A model generated the notes under the pieces. That model searched no databases. It was not told where the DNA came from and saw only the letters and a list, made by a program, of their open reading frames with translations. A stretch of DNA of 64,000 bases from assembly GCA_963780345.1 (NCBI GenBank), contig CAWABU010000004.1, positions 248,001-312,000 on the forward strand. The letters run 5' to 3'. The DNA is from PALSA-693 sp963780345 (GTDB lineage: Bacteria > Actinomycetota > Acidimicrobiia > Acidimicrobiales > Palsa-688). Shown piece after piece: positions 42,963 to 52,220 of this stretch (position 1 is the first letter of the stretch; each line of letters starts with the position of its first letter). The position numbers and the translations under genes were made by a program.

Positions 42963-45900
42963 TCAGGCCAACGGCACCTGTACTAAGAGACATTCGCCGC
43001 GGCGGGCCAGACAGCCCCGTCCGGCGGGCTGGCGGCCGACGAGCGAAGGAACCAGGCGCACGCCGACCAGGTCCCCGTCGAAGCTCGATGCGGGCGAGAG
43101 CAACAGACCGGCCCTGGTTCGTCGGGCTTCGGCGATCACGCCCCGCAGCTGGGTCTTCATCTCTTCCAAGGGACCGGCCGCCACGACCGCCACCCGAGCC
43201 TGGTGTTCGCCGCGTACCACCGCCCGCACCGCTTCGTCGGCTTCGCTCCCGGCAAAGGTGTCCGCGTCGTCGACGAGCAGGACCGTGGGGAGGGTGCCGC
43301 CATTCGCCTCAATGGCGGTCAGCACGTCCGCCGGACCCGGGATCCCACTTAGCACGGTGACGTGGGGCAGGTGGTCGATCGCCGCCAACGGGGAAGGCCG
43401 GGGGCAGATCGCCACCACGGTCGCACCGGCCGCCGCCGCCGATCGGGCCAGAGCTAGCAGGGCGGTGCTGCGCCCCGATCGGGCCGGGCCCGCCACCACG
43501 AAGCCCCCGGTCGCGGCCAGGTCGACGCCGCGGACCGTCAACTCGTCGCCCCCGACCCCGACCGTCACCCACAAGCTGCCGGGCGGCCTGGGCCCCGGGA
43601 GCTCCGATCGGCCGGCGGCGGCGAGCGCCTCGACTTCGGCCGGGCTGATCGTGGCGGGCATGGTGTCGACGCGCAGAGGACGATGGAGTCGGGGCGGCGG
43701 CCAACGCGCCGCGGCGTCGGCGGCGATGGCTCGCACCGCTTCGGCCTGGGCCCGGCCCGCAGGGTCGGCAACCGCCGCCCCGGCGTCAAGCACCGCGACC
43801 TGCAGCTCGACGCCCGAGTCGGCGCGGAGGGCGCGCCCCGGGACCATGTCGGTGGCGACGTCCCGGGGATTGATGCCGGCCAGGCGGTAGTCGTCCCGGT
43901 CGGCGAGGCGCAAGACCAGGCGTTCCTCCATCTGGGCGGCCAGCCGGTCGGTGAGCAGGCCACGGTCGCCGCTCAGTACCACCCGCACCCCGGCGCCCGG
44001 ACCTTCCCGCACCAGCCGGCCCACCGCGGCGGGGAGGGGACTCCCGGATTCCATGGGGAATGCGGCCATAAACCCCTCCCAGCGGTCCAGCAGCAAAACC
44101 AGGTAGGGAAGGCGCTCGCCCGGCGGAACCGCGGCCCGCTGTTCGGTGACGTCCCCGAACCCCTGCCGGGCCATCATCTCCTGACGGCGGGCGACCTCGT
44201 CGAGGAGCCGGTTGACCAGCCGTTCGACGCGCTCCCCTTCACTGCGCAGCACCACCGCGCCGCAGTGCGGCAGCGAGGTGAGGGGGAGCAGCGCCCCGTT
44301 GCCGAAGTCCAGACCGTAGAGGTGAACGTCGTCCGGCGATATCGAGCGGGCCAGGCTGGCCGCCAGCGTCCGCAACAGGGTGGAGCGGCCACTGCGCGCC
44401 GCCCCCGCCACGGCCAGGTGGCTGCCTCCTTCCAGGTGAAACAGGGCGGGCCCTTGCGTCTGCTGGTGCGGGCGGTCCTCGAGCCCGTAGGCGACGGGAA
44501 CCAGCCCACCGGGGGACGCCACTCCCGCCGGCAACTGCTCCAGACCCACCACCAGGGGAAGCGCTTCCATCCAGGGGGTCCGGCCGGGCGGAATCCCCTC
44601 CGCTTCGGCCGCCCGGGCGATGAGCGCCACCAGGGCATGAAGATCGGTGGCCCGGCTCCGTGCCTCGTCGTTCTGGACCCTGAACCCCACCGGGTAGCCG
44701 AGCCGCGGCCACGGGACGGGCACAACTTGCGGGGGCGGCAGACCGGCACTCGCTCCCTTTTTCCGCCCTGCTACCCGGGCGGCCTGGAAGGCGACCGTTT
44801 GGGCACCGCCGCCGGTGCGTGCATAGGCCCGGCCCGGGGTCGACCGCGAGATACCGGCCGCATAGCCCGATTCGAGCACCTCCAGGCTGTCGCCTGCGTC
44901 CTCCATGCGGAGCGCCACTCGCAGCCCGGTGTTCGCCCGCATCTCCCCCGTCACCACGCCCGCCGGTCGCTGGGTGGCCAGGATGAGGTGCACGCCGAGG
45001 GAACGACCGACCCGGGCGATGCGGATCAGGCCGGTCACGAAGTCCGGGAGCTCGTGCACCAGCTCGGCGAACTCGTCGATGACCAGGACCAATCGGGCCA
45101 GGCCCATGGCCGCGGCCTGGTGCGGATCGTGTTCCCAGGCGGCGTTGACATCGGCGGCCCGCAGCCGGTGCAAGCAGGTCTCGCGTCGGCGCAGCTCCGC
45201 ATCCAGCGACGCCAGGGCCCGCTGGGTCTCCCGCCCGTCCAGGTTGGTGACCAGCCCGACGGTGTGGGGCAGGGCGGCGCAATCGGCGAAGGCGCTGGCC
45301 CCCTTGTAGTCGACGAGGACGAACTGGATGGCGTCGGGGCGGTTCGCCAGGGCCAGACTGGCGACCAGCGTTTGCAGGAACTCGCTCTTGCCCGAGCCGG
45401 TCGTGCCGGCTACCAGGCCGTGCGGCCCGTCCCGCTCGAGGTCGAGGTAAAAGGTGCCATCGATGGAGACGCCGACCGGTGCCCGGGTCGTCCGCCCGGC
45501 GGCGCGCCATCGGTCCACCACCCCGGCCGGGTCCTCGAGGTCAACACCGACCAGGTCCACGAAGCGGACCGAGGACGGGATGACCGCCCCGGCCTCCTCG
45601 CCACCGGCGTCGCGCAGGGGGGCCAGCTGGCGGGCCACCGCTTCCGCCCAGGCCGGGCTGACCTGATCCACCAGGACCTTCTCGATCGGGTCGTGGCCGT
45701 CGACCGTGACGGTAGCCGTCAGCCCGTCGGGGTCGAAGACCACCTGGGCCCGTCCTTCCTCGGCCAGTCGGGATGGGTCGTGATCGATCCCGATGGCGTA
45801 GATGCCGCGAGCCGGGCCGTCGCGCAACAGCCGGGGCGCGCCCGGTTCGGCCCGCAAGGCCCGGACGCCGTCGAGCACCACGACCACGGCCGGCGTCCAC

Positions 45901-47402
45901 GACCCGCCATCCGGCCCGGACGCCTCCCGGGCTTCCAGCAGGGACAGGAGCTCGCGGAGGCGCTGGCCGCGGGAGGCCTGGTCGTTGCCGATACGGACCG
46001 GCGGGGCGCCCGGGACGTCGGAGCGGGCCTGGGGCAGCCAGCGCACCCAGTCCCAGGCGGCTGCGGTCTCGCCGGTCGTGAGCAGGTAGACCTCGAGGGT
46101 CCGGGGCGGGTGCCAGGTGGCCAGCTGCACCACCAGCCAGCGGCCGAGGGCCCGGGCCGAGTCGTCCGGACCGGCCAGGCCGAGGACCCCCGCGGCCTTG
46201 AGGTCGACGGTGACCGGCATGGCGAAGAGCTCCGGGACATCGACCGTCGGGCCAGCCACCACCGGCCCCGCCGGGTCGGCCCCGGTGAGCTGCACCGATG
46301 CCGGCCGGTCGTTGACGCCGACGCGCAGGACGAGGGCGTCGAGATCGTGTGGGCGGCGCTCCCACAGCCGGCGGGTGGGCCCCTCGCTCACCGCCGCCGT
46401 GGCGGCCGGGTCCAGCCAGCGGGCCCGTTCCTGGCGGCGCTCATCGGCGGCGGCGGCATCCAGGGCGGCCCGGGCCGCGGCCACCCGTTCGGCGTAGACC
46501 CCCCGGTCCTGGCGGCCCTTGGCCCGGCTGCGCCGGCGCTGGGACCAGGTGTTGCTCAGCACCAGCAGCGGGCTCAGGGCGATGAAGGCCAGCGTCGCCA
46601 CCTGTTCGGTGATCAGGAACAGAAGCCCGCCCACCAGCAGCGGGGCCACGGCCTGCACCCAGGGGAAGGGGTACGACTCCTGCTCCAGGGGGCGGGCCGG
46701 CGCCTGCACCCGGGGTGGCCGAAGCGCCGGTTGCAGCCGGGGCGGCCGGTTGAACTCGAGCGTGCCGTCGTCGGTGGCGTGCACGTCCGCGTCCGCGACC
46801 ACGCCGGTCCGGAGCTCGAGGATGGACGAGCCGATCTCGACGGCCGCGTCGGCCGAGAGCGCGACCGGTCCGGCGATGCGCTGCCCGTTGACCCAGGTCC
46901 CATTGGCCGAGCCCAGGTCCTCGAGGACCCACGTGCCGGCCTGCGAAGTCAGCCGGGCGTGCAACCGGGAGACCGAGCTGTCGGCCAGGCGGACGGCCGC
47001 CGACGGATCCCGGCCGACAACGACGGTGCCGCTCGTCAGCGGGAACCGCGTTCCTGCCTCCGGGCCGCTCACGACGGCGACTTCCGGCCCGGGCAGGTTG
47101 GTCCGGCCGGAGGGCGGTTGGCCGGCCCGGGGTTGGGCGGCCCCGGGTTGGGCGGCCCCGTCCGGGGCGGTCGGCTCCGGGGCCCCGGCGGGTGTCACCA
47201 GCACCGTGGCCCCGTCGCGGAGTCCGCGGTCTCCGATCCGACCGTCGCCGCCCAGCGGGTGGCCGTCGAGCCAGAAGCGCCCGGGGCGGATGGCGGACAG
47301 GGCCGCGATCACCTCGCGGACCGGTGACTCCGGATCCGCTTCGATCAGTACGTCCTGGCGCCAGGCTCCTCCGACCTCGACCAGGCTGGCCTGTATCCGC
47401 AC
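42963..47402 (-). CDS. FHA-domain FtsK/SpoIIIE ATPase of type VII secretion (EccC/EssC-like)
   Basis: A 1479-aa protein. An N-terminal beta-grasp-like stretch (residues 1-75) is followed by an FHA domain (VVVGRDPSAAV, SVSRLHARL, GSANGTWVNGQ; about 115-185). Two membrane segments follow (VAPLLVGGLLFLI, VATLAFIALSPLLVL). Three FtsK-type ATPase domains have P-loops at about residues 666 (GTTGSGKSEF, canonical), 1001 (GAARSGRSTLL) and 1307 (GPARSGRSTALL), the last two with Arg for Lys. Walker B of the first is LVLVIDEFAE. It is the motor of WXG100 export; the FHA domain implies phosphothreonine recognition. GTG 47402 is the likely start; the divergent gene begins 47 bp away. Confidence 0.9.
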   Translation of the reverse strand: MRIQASLVEVGGAWRQDVLIEADPESPVREVIAALSAIRPGRFWLDGHPLGGDGRIGDRGLRDGATVLVTPAGAPEPTAPDGAAQPGAAQPRAGQPPSGRTNLPGPEVAVVSGPEAGTRFPLTSGTVVVGRDPSAAVRLADSSVSRLHARLTSQAGTWVLEDLGSANGTWVNGQRIAGPVALSADAAVEIGSSILELRTGVVADADVHATDDGTLEFNRPPRLQPALRPPRVQAPARPLEQESYPFPWVQAVAPLLVGGLLFLITEQVATLAFIALSPLLVLSNTWSQRRRSRAKGRQDRGVYAERVAAARAALDAAAADERRQERARWLDPAATAAVSEGPTRRLWERRPHDLDALVLRVGVNDRPASVQLTGADPAGPVVAGPTVDVPELFAMPVTVDLKAAGVLGLAGPDDSARALGRWLVVQLATWHPPRTLEVYLLTTGETAAAWDWVRWLPQARSDVPGAPPVRIGNDQASRGQRLRELLSLLEAREASGPDGGSWTPAVVVVLDGVRALRAEPGAPRLLRDGPARGIYAIGIDHDPSRLAEEGRAQVVFDPDGLTATVTVDGHDPIEKVLVDQVSPAWAEAVARQLAPLRDAGGEEAGAVIPSSVRFVDLVGVDLEDPAGVVDRWRAAGRTTRAPVGVSIDGTFYLDLERDGPHGLVAGTTGSGKSEFLQTLVASLALANRPDAIQFVLVDYKGASAFADCAALPHTVGLVTNLDGRETQRALASLDAELRRRETCLHRLRAADVNAAWEHDPHQAAAMGLARLVLVIDEFAELVHELPDFVTGLIRIARVGRSLGVHLILATQRPAGVVTGEMRANTGLRVALRMEDAGDSLEVLESGYAAGISRSTPGRAYARTGGGAQTVAFQAARVAGRKKGASAGLPPPQVVPVPWPRLGYPVGFRVQNDEARSRATDLHALVALIARAAEAEGIPPGRTPWMEALPLVVGLEQLPAGVASPGGLVPVAYGLEDRPHQQTQGPALFHLEGGSHLAVAGAARSGRSTLLRTLAASLARSISPDDVHLYGLDFGNGALLPLTSLPHCGAVVLRSEGERVERLVNRLLDEVARRQEMMARQGFGDVTEQRAAVPPGERLPYLVLLLDRWEGFMAAFPMESGSPLPAAVGRLVREGPGAGVRVVLSGDRGLLTDRLAAQMEERLVLRLADRDDYRLAGINPRDVATDMVPGRALRADSGVELQVAVLDAGAAVADPAGRAQAEAVRAIAADAAARWPPPRLHRPLRVDTMPATISPAEVEALAAAGRSELPGPRPPGSLWVTVGVGGDELTVRGVDLAATGGFVVAGPARSGRSTALLALARSAAAAGATVVAICPRPSPLAAIDHLPHVTVLSGIPGPADVLTAIEANGGTLPTVLLVDDADTFAGSEADEAVRAVVRGEHQARVAVVAAGPLEEMKTQLRGVIAEARRTRAGLLLSPASSFDGDLVGVRLVPSLVGRQPAGRGCLARRGECLLVQVPLA

Positions 47403-47448
47403 TGCCGCGAGGGTATCGGCGAGCCTGCCGGGCGATAGGCTCTCCCCG

Positions 47449-50112
47449 GTGGTCAGGCCGCGTTCGCGTCGGCGGATCGCGATCACCGCCATGGCGGCGG
47501 CAGTGGTTGTTGCCGTGGTCGGACTGGCGGTGACGGGAACCCGCGAGCCTGCCAGCGCCCTTCGTCTGCTCACGGGTGGCGCCTGGCTGGGCAACAGCGC
47601 GGCCGGGACGGTGTCCCACGTCGAGGGCTACACGGGGAGCACCGACGCCCAGGCCGCGGTCGGAAAGGCCGGTGATCCTTTCGAAGTGGTCCAGCGGGCC
47701 AGCGGGGCCTACGTGCTCGATCTCCGCAGCGGGCGCCTGTCCCGCCTGGACGACGCCACTCTCGGGGTCGCCGACGCCGCCACCGAACCCGGGGCGGCCG
47801 CCGCCCTGCAGGTGGTCACGGGCCCGGGCCCGACCTGGGTGGTCGACCGCTCGTCGGGCATCGTGCAGCGACTGAACCCGACCACCCTGGCGCCGGTGGG
47901 ACGCCAGATCGCGCTCGGAGGCCCGACCGGGGCGGCCACCGTCGACCAGGGCGGCTCGATCTGGGTGCCGGTAGCGGCCCAGGCGGTCGTCGACGAGGCC
48001 AACCCGGCCGGCGCCGTCACCCGTCATCCGTTCGGACATTCCGGCGACGCGGTCCAGCTGGCCGACACCAGCGAGGGCGTGTGGGCCGTCGATCCCGATT
48101 CGGCCACGGCGGCCTCGCTCCAGCACCCGTCTCTTCACCGGGTGGCCCTGCCCGCGCTGCCCGGCCCGCCCCGCGCCCGGGCCCCGCTCCTGGGGGCTTC
48201 CCCGTCGAGTCCCCAGCTGGTGGTCGTGGCCGGTCCCCAGGTGCTGGCCATCGATACGGCGCGGCCGGCGCTTTCCTCGTTGGCGTTACCGGCCGCGGCC
48301 CAATCCACCCAGGTGGCGGTGGCGTCCGACCGGGCCTACCTCCTCGACGCCGGCGCCCGCCAGCTGGAAGCGGTCGACCTGGCGCCGCTCCGGGTCCTGG
48401 CCCCGATACCGGTGCCGGCGGGCGCCAACCAGCTGATCAGCAAGGACCAACTGGTGTTCGTCAACAGCAGCGGATCGGCGCAAGCGCTGGTGGTCAATGC
48501 CAGCGGCGCCGTGACGGCCATCTCCAAGTACGTCCCTGTCGCCGCCCGACCGGTTTTGGGCCGGGTGGGGGCGGCAGGGAAGGGGAAGGGGCCGCCTCCC
48601 GCTTCCAACCCGGCCAGCCCCGCCAGTGCGGCCACGGGAGCTCCCCTCACTTCGGGCGGCCCGCCATCCACCCCGACCGCCGGCGCTCCGCCCAGCCCGG
48701 TCTCGACCACCACCGCTCCACCCACCACCGCTCCACCCACCACCGCTCTACCCACCACCACACCGTCAAAGACCCCGACGACCAGTCCGCCGCCACCCAC
48801 CCAGCCGCCTACGGTGCCAGGGGTGCCCACCGTGACCCAGGTCAGCGCCGGTGATGGCGTCGTCACCGTGAGCTGGGCGCCTCCCGCCTCCGACGGCGGC
48901 AGCCCCGTGCTCCGCTACCAGGTGACGGCTACCCCCAGCGGGACTCGCCGGAGCGTCAGCGCCGGGACCACCAGCGCCACTCTGGTCGGCCAGCCCGACG
49001 GGACCCGGGAGTGCGTCCAGGTCCAGGCCCAGAACGGCCAGGGCGGCGGTCCGCTCAGTCCGGCCAACGTGTACTGCGCCACGCCGCTCAAGGACTCCCC
49101 CGGCTCGGTGGGCGGCCTCCGGACCAGCGAGTCGGTGCCCGGAGAGATCAACCTCAGCTGGCGGGCGCCGTCCCTCGGGCCGTACCACACGCCGATCGTC
49201 CGCTACACCGTGAGGGGCGGGCCGGCGCCGGAAACCGTGACCACCACCAGCGCGGTGCTGCGGAACCTGTCCGCCGGCCGGGCCTACGCCTTCACGGTCG
49301 TGGCCACCAACCAGTCCGGCAACAGCGGTCCGGCCAGCGCCCCGACCCACGCCACCACCTGGTCGGCGCCGGGCGCGGTCCCCAATCTGACCGTCACCGG
49401 CGGCGACGGTCAGCTCACCATCAAATGGAAGGCAGCAACGGTTCCAAGTGGCAGCCCCAAACCGACGCGGTACCTGGTCGCCGTCGGTAAGGGGAATCCG
49501 ACCTCGACCGAGAACACCACGGTGACCAGGTCCGTGCCGGCCTGGACCAACGAAACAGTGGCCGTGTACGCCGTCAACCCGGTAGGAAACGGGCCCCGTT
49601 CGACGGCAAGTGGCACGGCCTGGGCCCGAGCCGGCACCCATCTTTGCGTCGACTCCCTCAACGGCGATCGCGCCATTGAGAACAGCTGCACCAATACCGG
49701 CGGGGCCTGGACCGACAAGGGGGCCAGCGGCATCACCTGGATTCATTACCCGGCCAGCTCCGGCGGCCGGCCGGCGGGGACCAACGAATACCTCTGCACC
49801 ACCTATTACGTCTTTTCCCCGGGGCTGACGTCGACGGGGGTGTCCGGCGACGTCTACGCCCTGGTCACCACGCCCACGACGGCCGCCTGCACCAAGAAGC
49901 TTCCGAACTACCAGAAGCAGCCACCCGACACCCCGCATCCGATCGCCTACGTGTCGACCACCAAGATCAACAGCTCCAGCCGCCATCTGTGCGAGTACGA
50001 GGGCCTCACCACCGGCACCAGTGGCACTTTCACCGCCTACGAGCTCTCCCCCTGCGGCACGAACCCCGCCGGGATGTCGAAACCGGCCCAGAAGTTCAGC
50101 TTCTGGACGTGA
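47449..50112 (+). CDS. Secreted or membrane-anchored protein with beta-propeller-like and FN3 domains
   Basis: An 887-aa protein. The N-terminus is basic then hydrophobic (RRRIAITAMAAAVVVAVVGLAV, a signal or anchor). Residues 50-370 are repetitive with a beta-propeller-like pattern (VLDLRSGRLSRLD, VLAIDTARPAL). A Pro/Thr-rich linker with three TTAPP-type repeats follows. Then come three fibronectin type III domains (VSWAPPASDGGSPVLRYQV, NLSWRAPSLGPYHTPIVRY and IKWKAATVPSGSPKPTRYLV) and a Cys-containing C-terminal domain ending in FSFWT. GTG 47449 gives a sensible signal sequence. It starts the plus-strand operon, divergent from EccC, and is probably the extracellular or periplasmic component of the system. 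Confidence 0.75.
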   Translation: MVRPRSRRRIAITAMAAAVVVAVVGLAVTGTREPASALRLLTGGAWLGNSAAGTVSHVEGYTGSTDAQAAVGKAGDPFEVVQRASGAYVLDLRSGRLSRLDDATLGVADAATEPGAAAALQVVTGPGPTWVVDRSSGIVQRLNPTTLAPVGRQIALGGPTGAATVDQGGSIWVPVAAQAVVDEANPAGAVTRHPFGHSGDAVQLADTSEGVWAVDPDSATAASLQHPSLHRVALPALPGPPRARAPLLGASPSSPQLVVVAGPQVLAIDTARPALSSLALPAAAQSTQVAVASDRAYLLDAGARQLEAVDLAPLRVLAPIPVPAGANQLISKDQLVFVNSSGSAQALVVNASGAVTAISKYVPVAARPVLGRVGAAGKGKGPPPASNPASPASAATGAPLTSGGPPSTPTAGAPPSPVSTTTAPPTTAPPTTALPTTTPSKTPTTSPPPPTQPPTVPGVPTVTQVSAGDGVVTVSWAPPASDGGSPVLRYQVTATPSGTRRSVSAGTTSATLVGQPDGTRECVQVQAQNGQGGGPLSPANVYCATPLKDSPGSVGGLRTSESVPGEINLSWRAPSLGPYHTPIVRYTVRGGPAPETVTTTSAVLRNLSAGRAYAFTVVATNQSGNSGPASAPTHATTWSAPGAVPNLTVTGGDGQLTIKWKAATVPSGSPKPTRYLVAVGKGNPTSTENTTVTRSVPAWTNETVAVYAVNPVGNGPRSTASGTAWARAGTHLCVDSLNGDRAIENSCTNTGGAWTDKGASGITWIHYPASSGGRPAGTNEYLCTTYYVFSPGLTSTGVSGDVYALVTTPTTAACTKKLPNYQKQPPDTPHPIAYVSTTKINSSSRHLCEYEGLTTGTSGTFTAYELSPCGTNPAGMSKPAQKFSFWT

Positions 50113-51077
50113 GCCACGTCGCGAATCCCGACCACGTGGCCTGGGTGGCCGAGGCGGCCGCCAGAGTCGGTCACAACATGCAGAAGGTCATTCAGGGCAA
50201 ACCGGACGCGGTGTCGCTCGCCATCGTCGCCATGCTGGCCGAAGGCCACGTCCTGGTCGAGGACGTCCCCGGGGTCGGCAAGACGTCGCTGGCTCGAGCC
50301 CTGGCCGGCTCCATCGAGGCCAGCTGGCATCGCATCCAGTTCACGCCCGACCTGCTGCCTTCAGACGTCACCGGGGCCACCGTTTACCATCAGCACGACG
50401 GGCGGTTCGCGTTCCACCCGGGACCGGTATTCGCCAACGTCGTGCTCGCCGACGAGATCAACCGGGCGTCCCCCAAGACCCAGTCCGCCCTGCTGGAGGT
50501 CATGGACGAGCGGCGGGTCACCGTCGACGGCCAGCCCCACGATGTGCCGCGGCCCTTTCTCGTGCTGGCCACCCAGAATCCGATCGAGATGGACGGCACC
50601 TACCGGCTGCCGGAGGCCCAGCTGGACCGGTTTCTGGTCCGGCTGACCATGGGCTATCCCGACCGCACCACCGAGGCCGACATCCTGGCCGCGGACGGCT
50701 CCGAACCGGCGCTGACCACCTTGCGGCCGGTGGTCAGCGGGGCGGACGTCCAGCGCATGATCTCCGTGGTCGCCCAGACCCGGGTGGCGCCGGTCTTGCG
50801 CGACTACGTGGTGGCCTTGACCAGCGCCACCCGCCAGCTGCCTGACGTCCGGCTGGGCGCCAGCCCCCGAGCCAGCCTCTCCCTGATGCGGGCGGCCCGG
50901 GCCCGGGCCACCCTGGCCGGGCGGGGCTACGCCACCGCCGACGACGTCAAAGCGCTCGCCCACGCCGTGCTCGGCCACCGTTTGCTGCTCTCCTCGCAGG
51001 CGGCCCTGAGCAACGCCACGACCGATCGATTGATCGACGACGTGGTCCGGGCCGTGCCGGTGCCGACGATCGCATGA
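50109..51077 (+). CDS. MoxR-family AAA+ ATPase
   Basis: A 322-aa MoxR ATPase. Walker A is EDVPGVGKTSLA (about residues 47-58), Walker B is NVVLADEINRAS, sensor I is VLATQNPIE, and the MoxR-type LPEAQLDRFL block is followed by an Arg-rich lid. GTG 50109 overlaps the FN3 gene by 4 bp and the 3' end overlaps the DUF58 gene by 4 bp. MoxR proteins with DUF58 partners act as chaperones that mature or insert cofactors into partner complexes; here the partners appear to be the FN3 and transglutaminase-like proteins of the secretion island. Confidence 0.88.
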   Translation: MSHVANPDHVAWVAEAAARVGHNMQKVIQGKPDAVSLAIVAMLAEGHVLVEDVPGVGKTSLARALAGSIEASWHRIQFTPDLLPSDVTGATVYHQHDGRFAFHPGPVFANVVLADEINRASPKTQSALLEVMDERRVTVDGQPHDVPRPFLVLATQNPIEMDGTYRLPEAQLDRFLVRLTMGYPDRTTEADILAADGSEPALTTLRPVVSGADVQRMISVVAQTRVAPVLRDYVVALTSATRQLPDVRLGASPRASLSLMRAARARATLAGRGYATADDVKALAHAVLGHRLLLSSQAALSNATTDRLIDDVVRAVPVPTIA

Positions 51078-52210
51078 GGCTGACGGCCGGAGGGTGGGGC
51101 GCGCTGGCCGCCGGCGCCGGCCTGTACGCCACGGGGGTCGCCCTGGGGCTGCCCGAACTGACGCTCGCCGGGGCGGCCCTGCTCCTCCTCCTGGCCGCGG
51201 CTGTCGGGTGGGTGCTGCGGCCCCCGAGCCTGTCCGTGTCGCGCCAGCTGGAACCGGTCCGGGTGCGGCGCGACAGCCCGGCGCTCGGGCTCGTCAGCAT
51301 CGCCAACACCGGTCGCCGGCGGGCGCCCGGGTTGTCCGTCGCCGACCGGGCCGGCGATCGAGAGGTCACCCTCGACCTGCCGCCACTGCGCCCGGGCGAG
51401 CAGTTCACGTCGACGTACCGCCTGCCGACCGACCGGCGGGGCGTCTTCGACGTCGGGCCGCTGGTGCTGGCGCAAACGGATCCCTTCGGCCTGGTGGCCC
51501 GGCGCCGCCCCTTTGGCGAGGCCGCCCGCTTGTGGGTTCATCCCCGCAGCCACCCGGTGCCGGCCGCCCGGTCGGGCGCCACCATCGAGATGGACGGACC
51601 CATGGATGACACCGCCCCCGAGGGCACCATCGCCTTCCAGGGCCTGCGTCCCTATGTCGTTGGCGACGACTTGCGCCAGGTCCACTGGCGGACCACGGCG
51701 CGGACCGGGACCCTCATGGTCAAGAAGCATGTCGACACCAATCGCCCCCAGGTGGTGGTGCTGCTCGACGACCGGGCCGGCAGCTACCTGGAAGACGACT
51801 TCGAAGCGGCGGTGGAGGTGGCGGCGTCACTGCTGGAAGAAGCGGTGCGATCCGGCGCCCCGACCCGCCTCGACACCGTGAGCGGATCGGTCACCGGCTT
51901 CGGGCCGACGGGCGCCCGGGACGCTCTCGACGTCCTGGCCGGGCTGCAGGTCCGGGAGGCGGGCGACCTGGCCCGGGCCGTCCTGCTGCTCGAGGTGGAG
52001 GCGGGCGGAAGCGCCGCCGTGCTCGTATCCGGCGATCGCCTCCACGACGACCCGGCCAGCCTGGATCGCCTGGCCGGGCGTTACCGGCGCGTCAGCGCCC
52101 TGCTGGTCGGCGGCTCCGTCCCTTCGACCCGCCAACTGGGCCGGCTGCAGGTGTGCCGGGCGGCCGGGGCCGAGGCGGTGCTCTCGTTGTGGCAGACCGG
52201 GTACCGATGA
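51074..52210 (+). CDS. DUF58 domain protein (MoxR partner)
   Basis: A 378-aa protein with two N-terminal hydrophobic segments (WGALAAGAGLYATGVALG and TLAGAALLLLLAAAVGWVL), a beta-rich middle and the DUF58 core (TIAFQGLRPYVVGDDLRQVHWRTTARTG begins a stretch containing the DxRxVHW motif; about residues 190-210), followed by a VWA-like region (VVVLLDDRAG). It is ATGA-coupled to MoxR. DUF58 proteins occur with MoxR ATPases and transglutaminase-fold proteins in many bacteria, which is the order here. The precise function is not known. Confidence 0.85.
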   Translation: MRLTAGGWGALAAGAGLYATGVALGLPELTLAGAALLLLLAAAVGWVLRPPSLSVSRQLEPVRVRRDSPALGLVSIANTGRRRAPGLSVADRAGDREVTLDLPPLRPGEQFTSTYRLPTDRRGVFDVGPLVLAQTDPFGLVARRRPFGEAARLWVHPRSHPVPAARSGATIEMDGPMDDTAPEGTIAFQGLRPYVVGDDLRQVHWRTTARTGTLMVKKHVDTNRPQVVVLLDDRAGSYLEDDFEAAVEVAASLLEEAVRSGAPTRLDTVSGSVTGFGPTGARDALDVLAGLQVREAGDLARAVLLLEVEAGGSAAVLVSGDRLHDDPASLDRLAGRYRRVSALLVGGSVPSTRQLGRLQVCRAAGAEAVLSLWQTGYR

Positions 52211-52220
52211 GGGCGCGGGC

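Noticed and set aside
43683..47327. A 1214-codon open frame on the plus strand opposite the EccC gene
   Set aside because: Product is Gly/Arg/Pro/His-rich without motifs; it is the GC-driven shadow of EccC, which has FHA and P-loop motifs.
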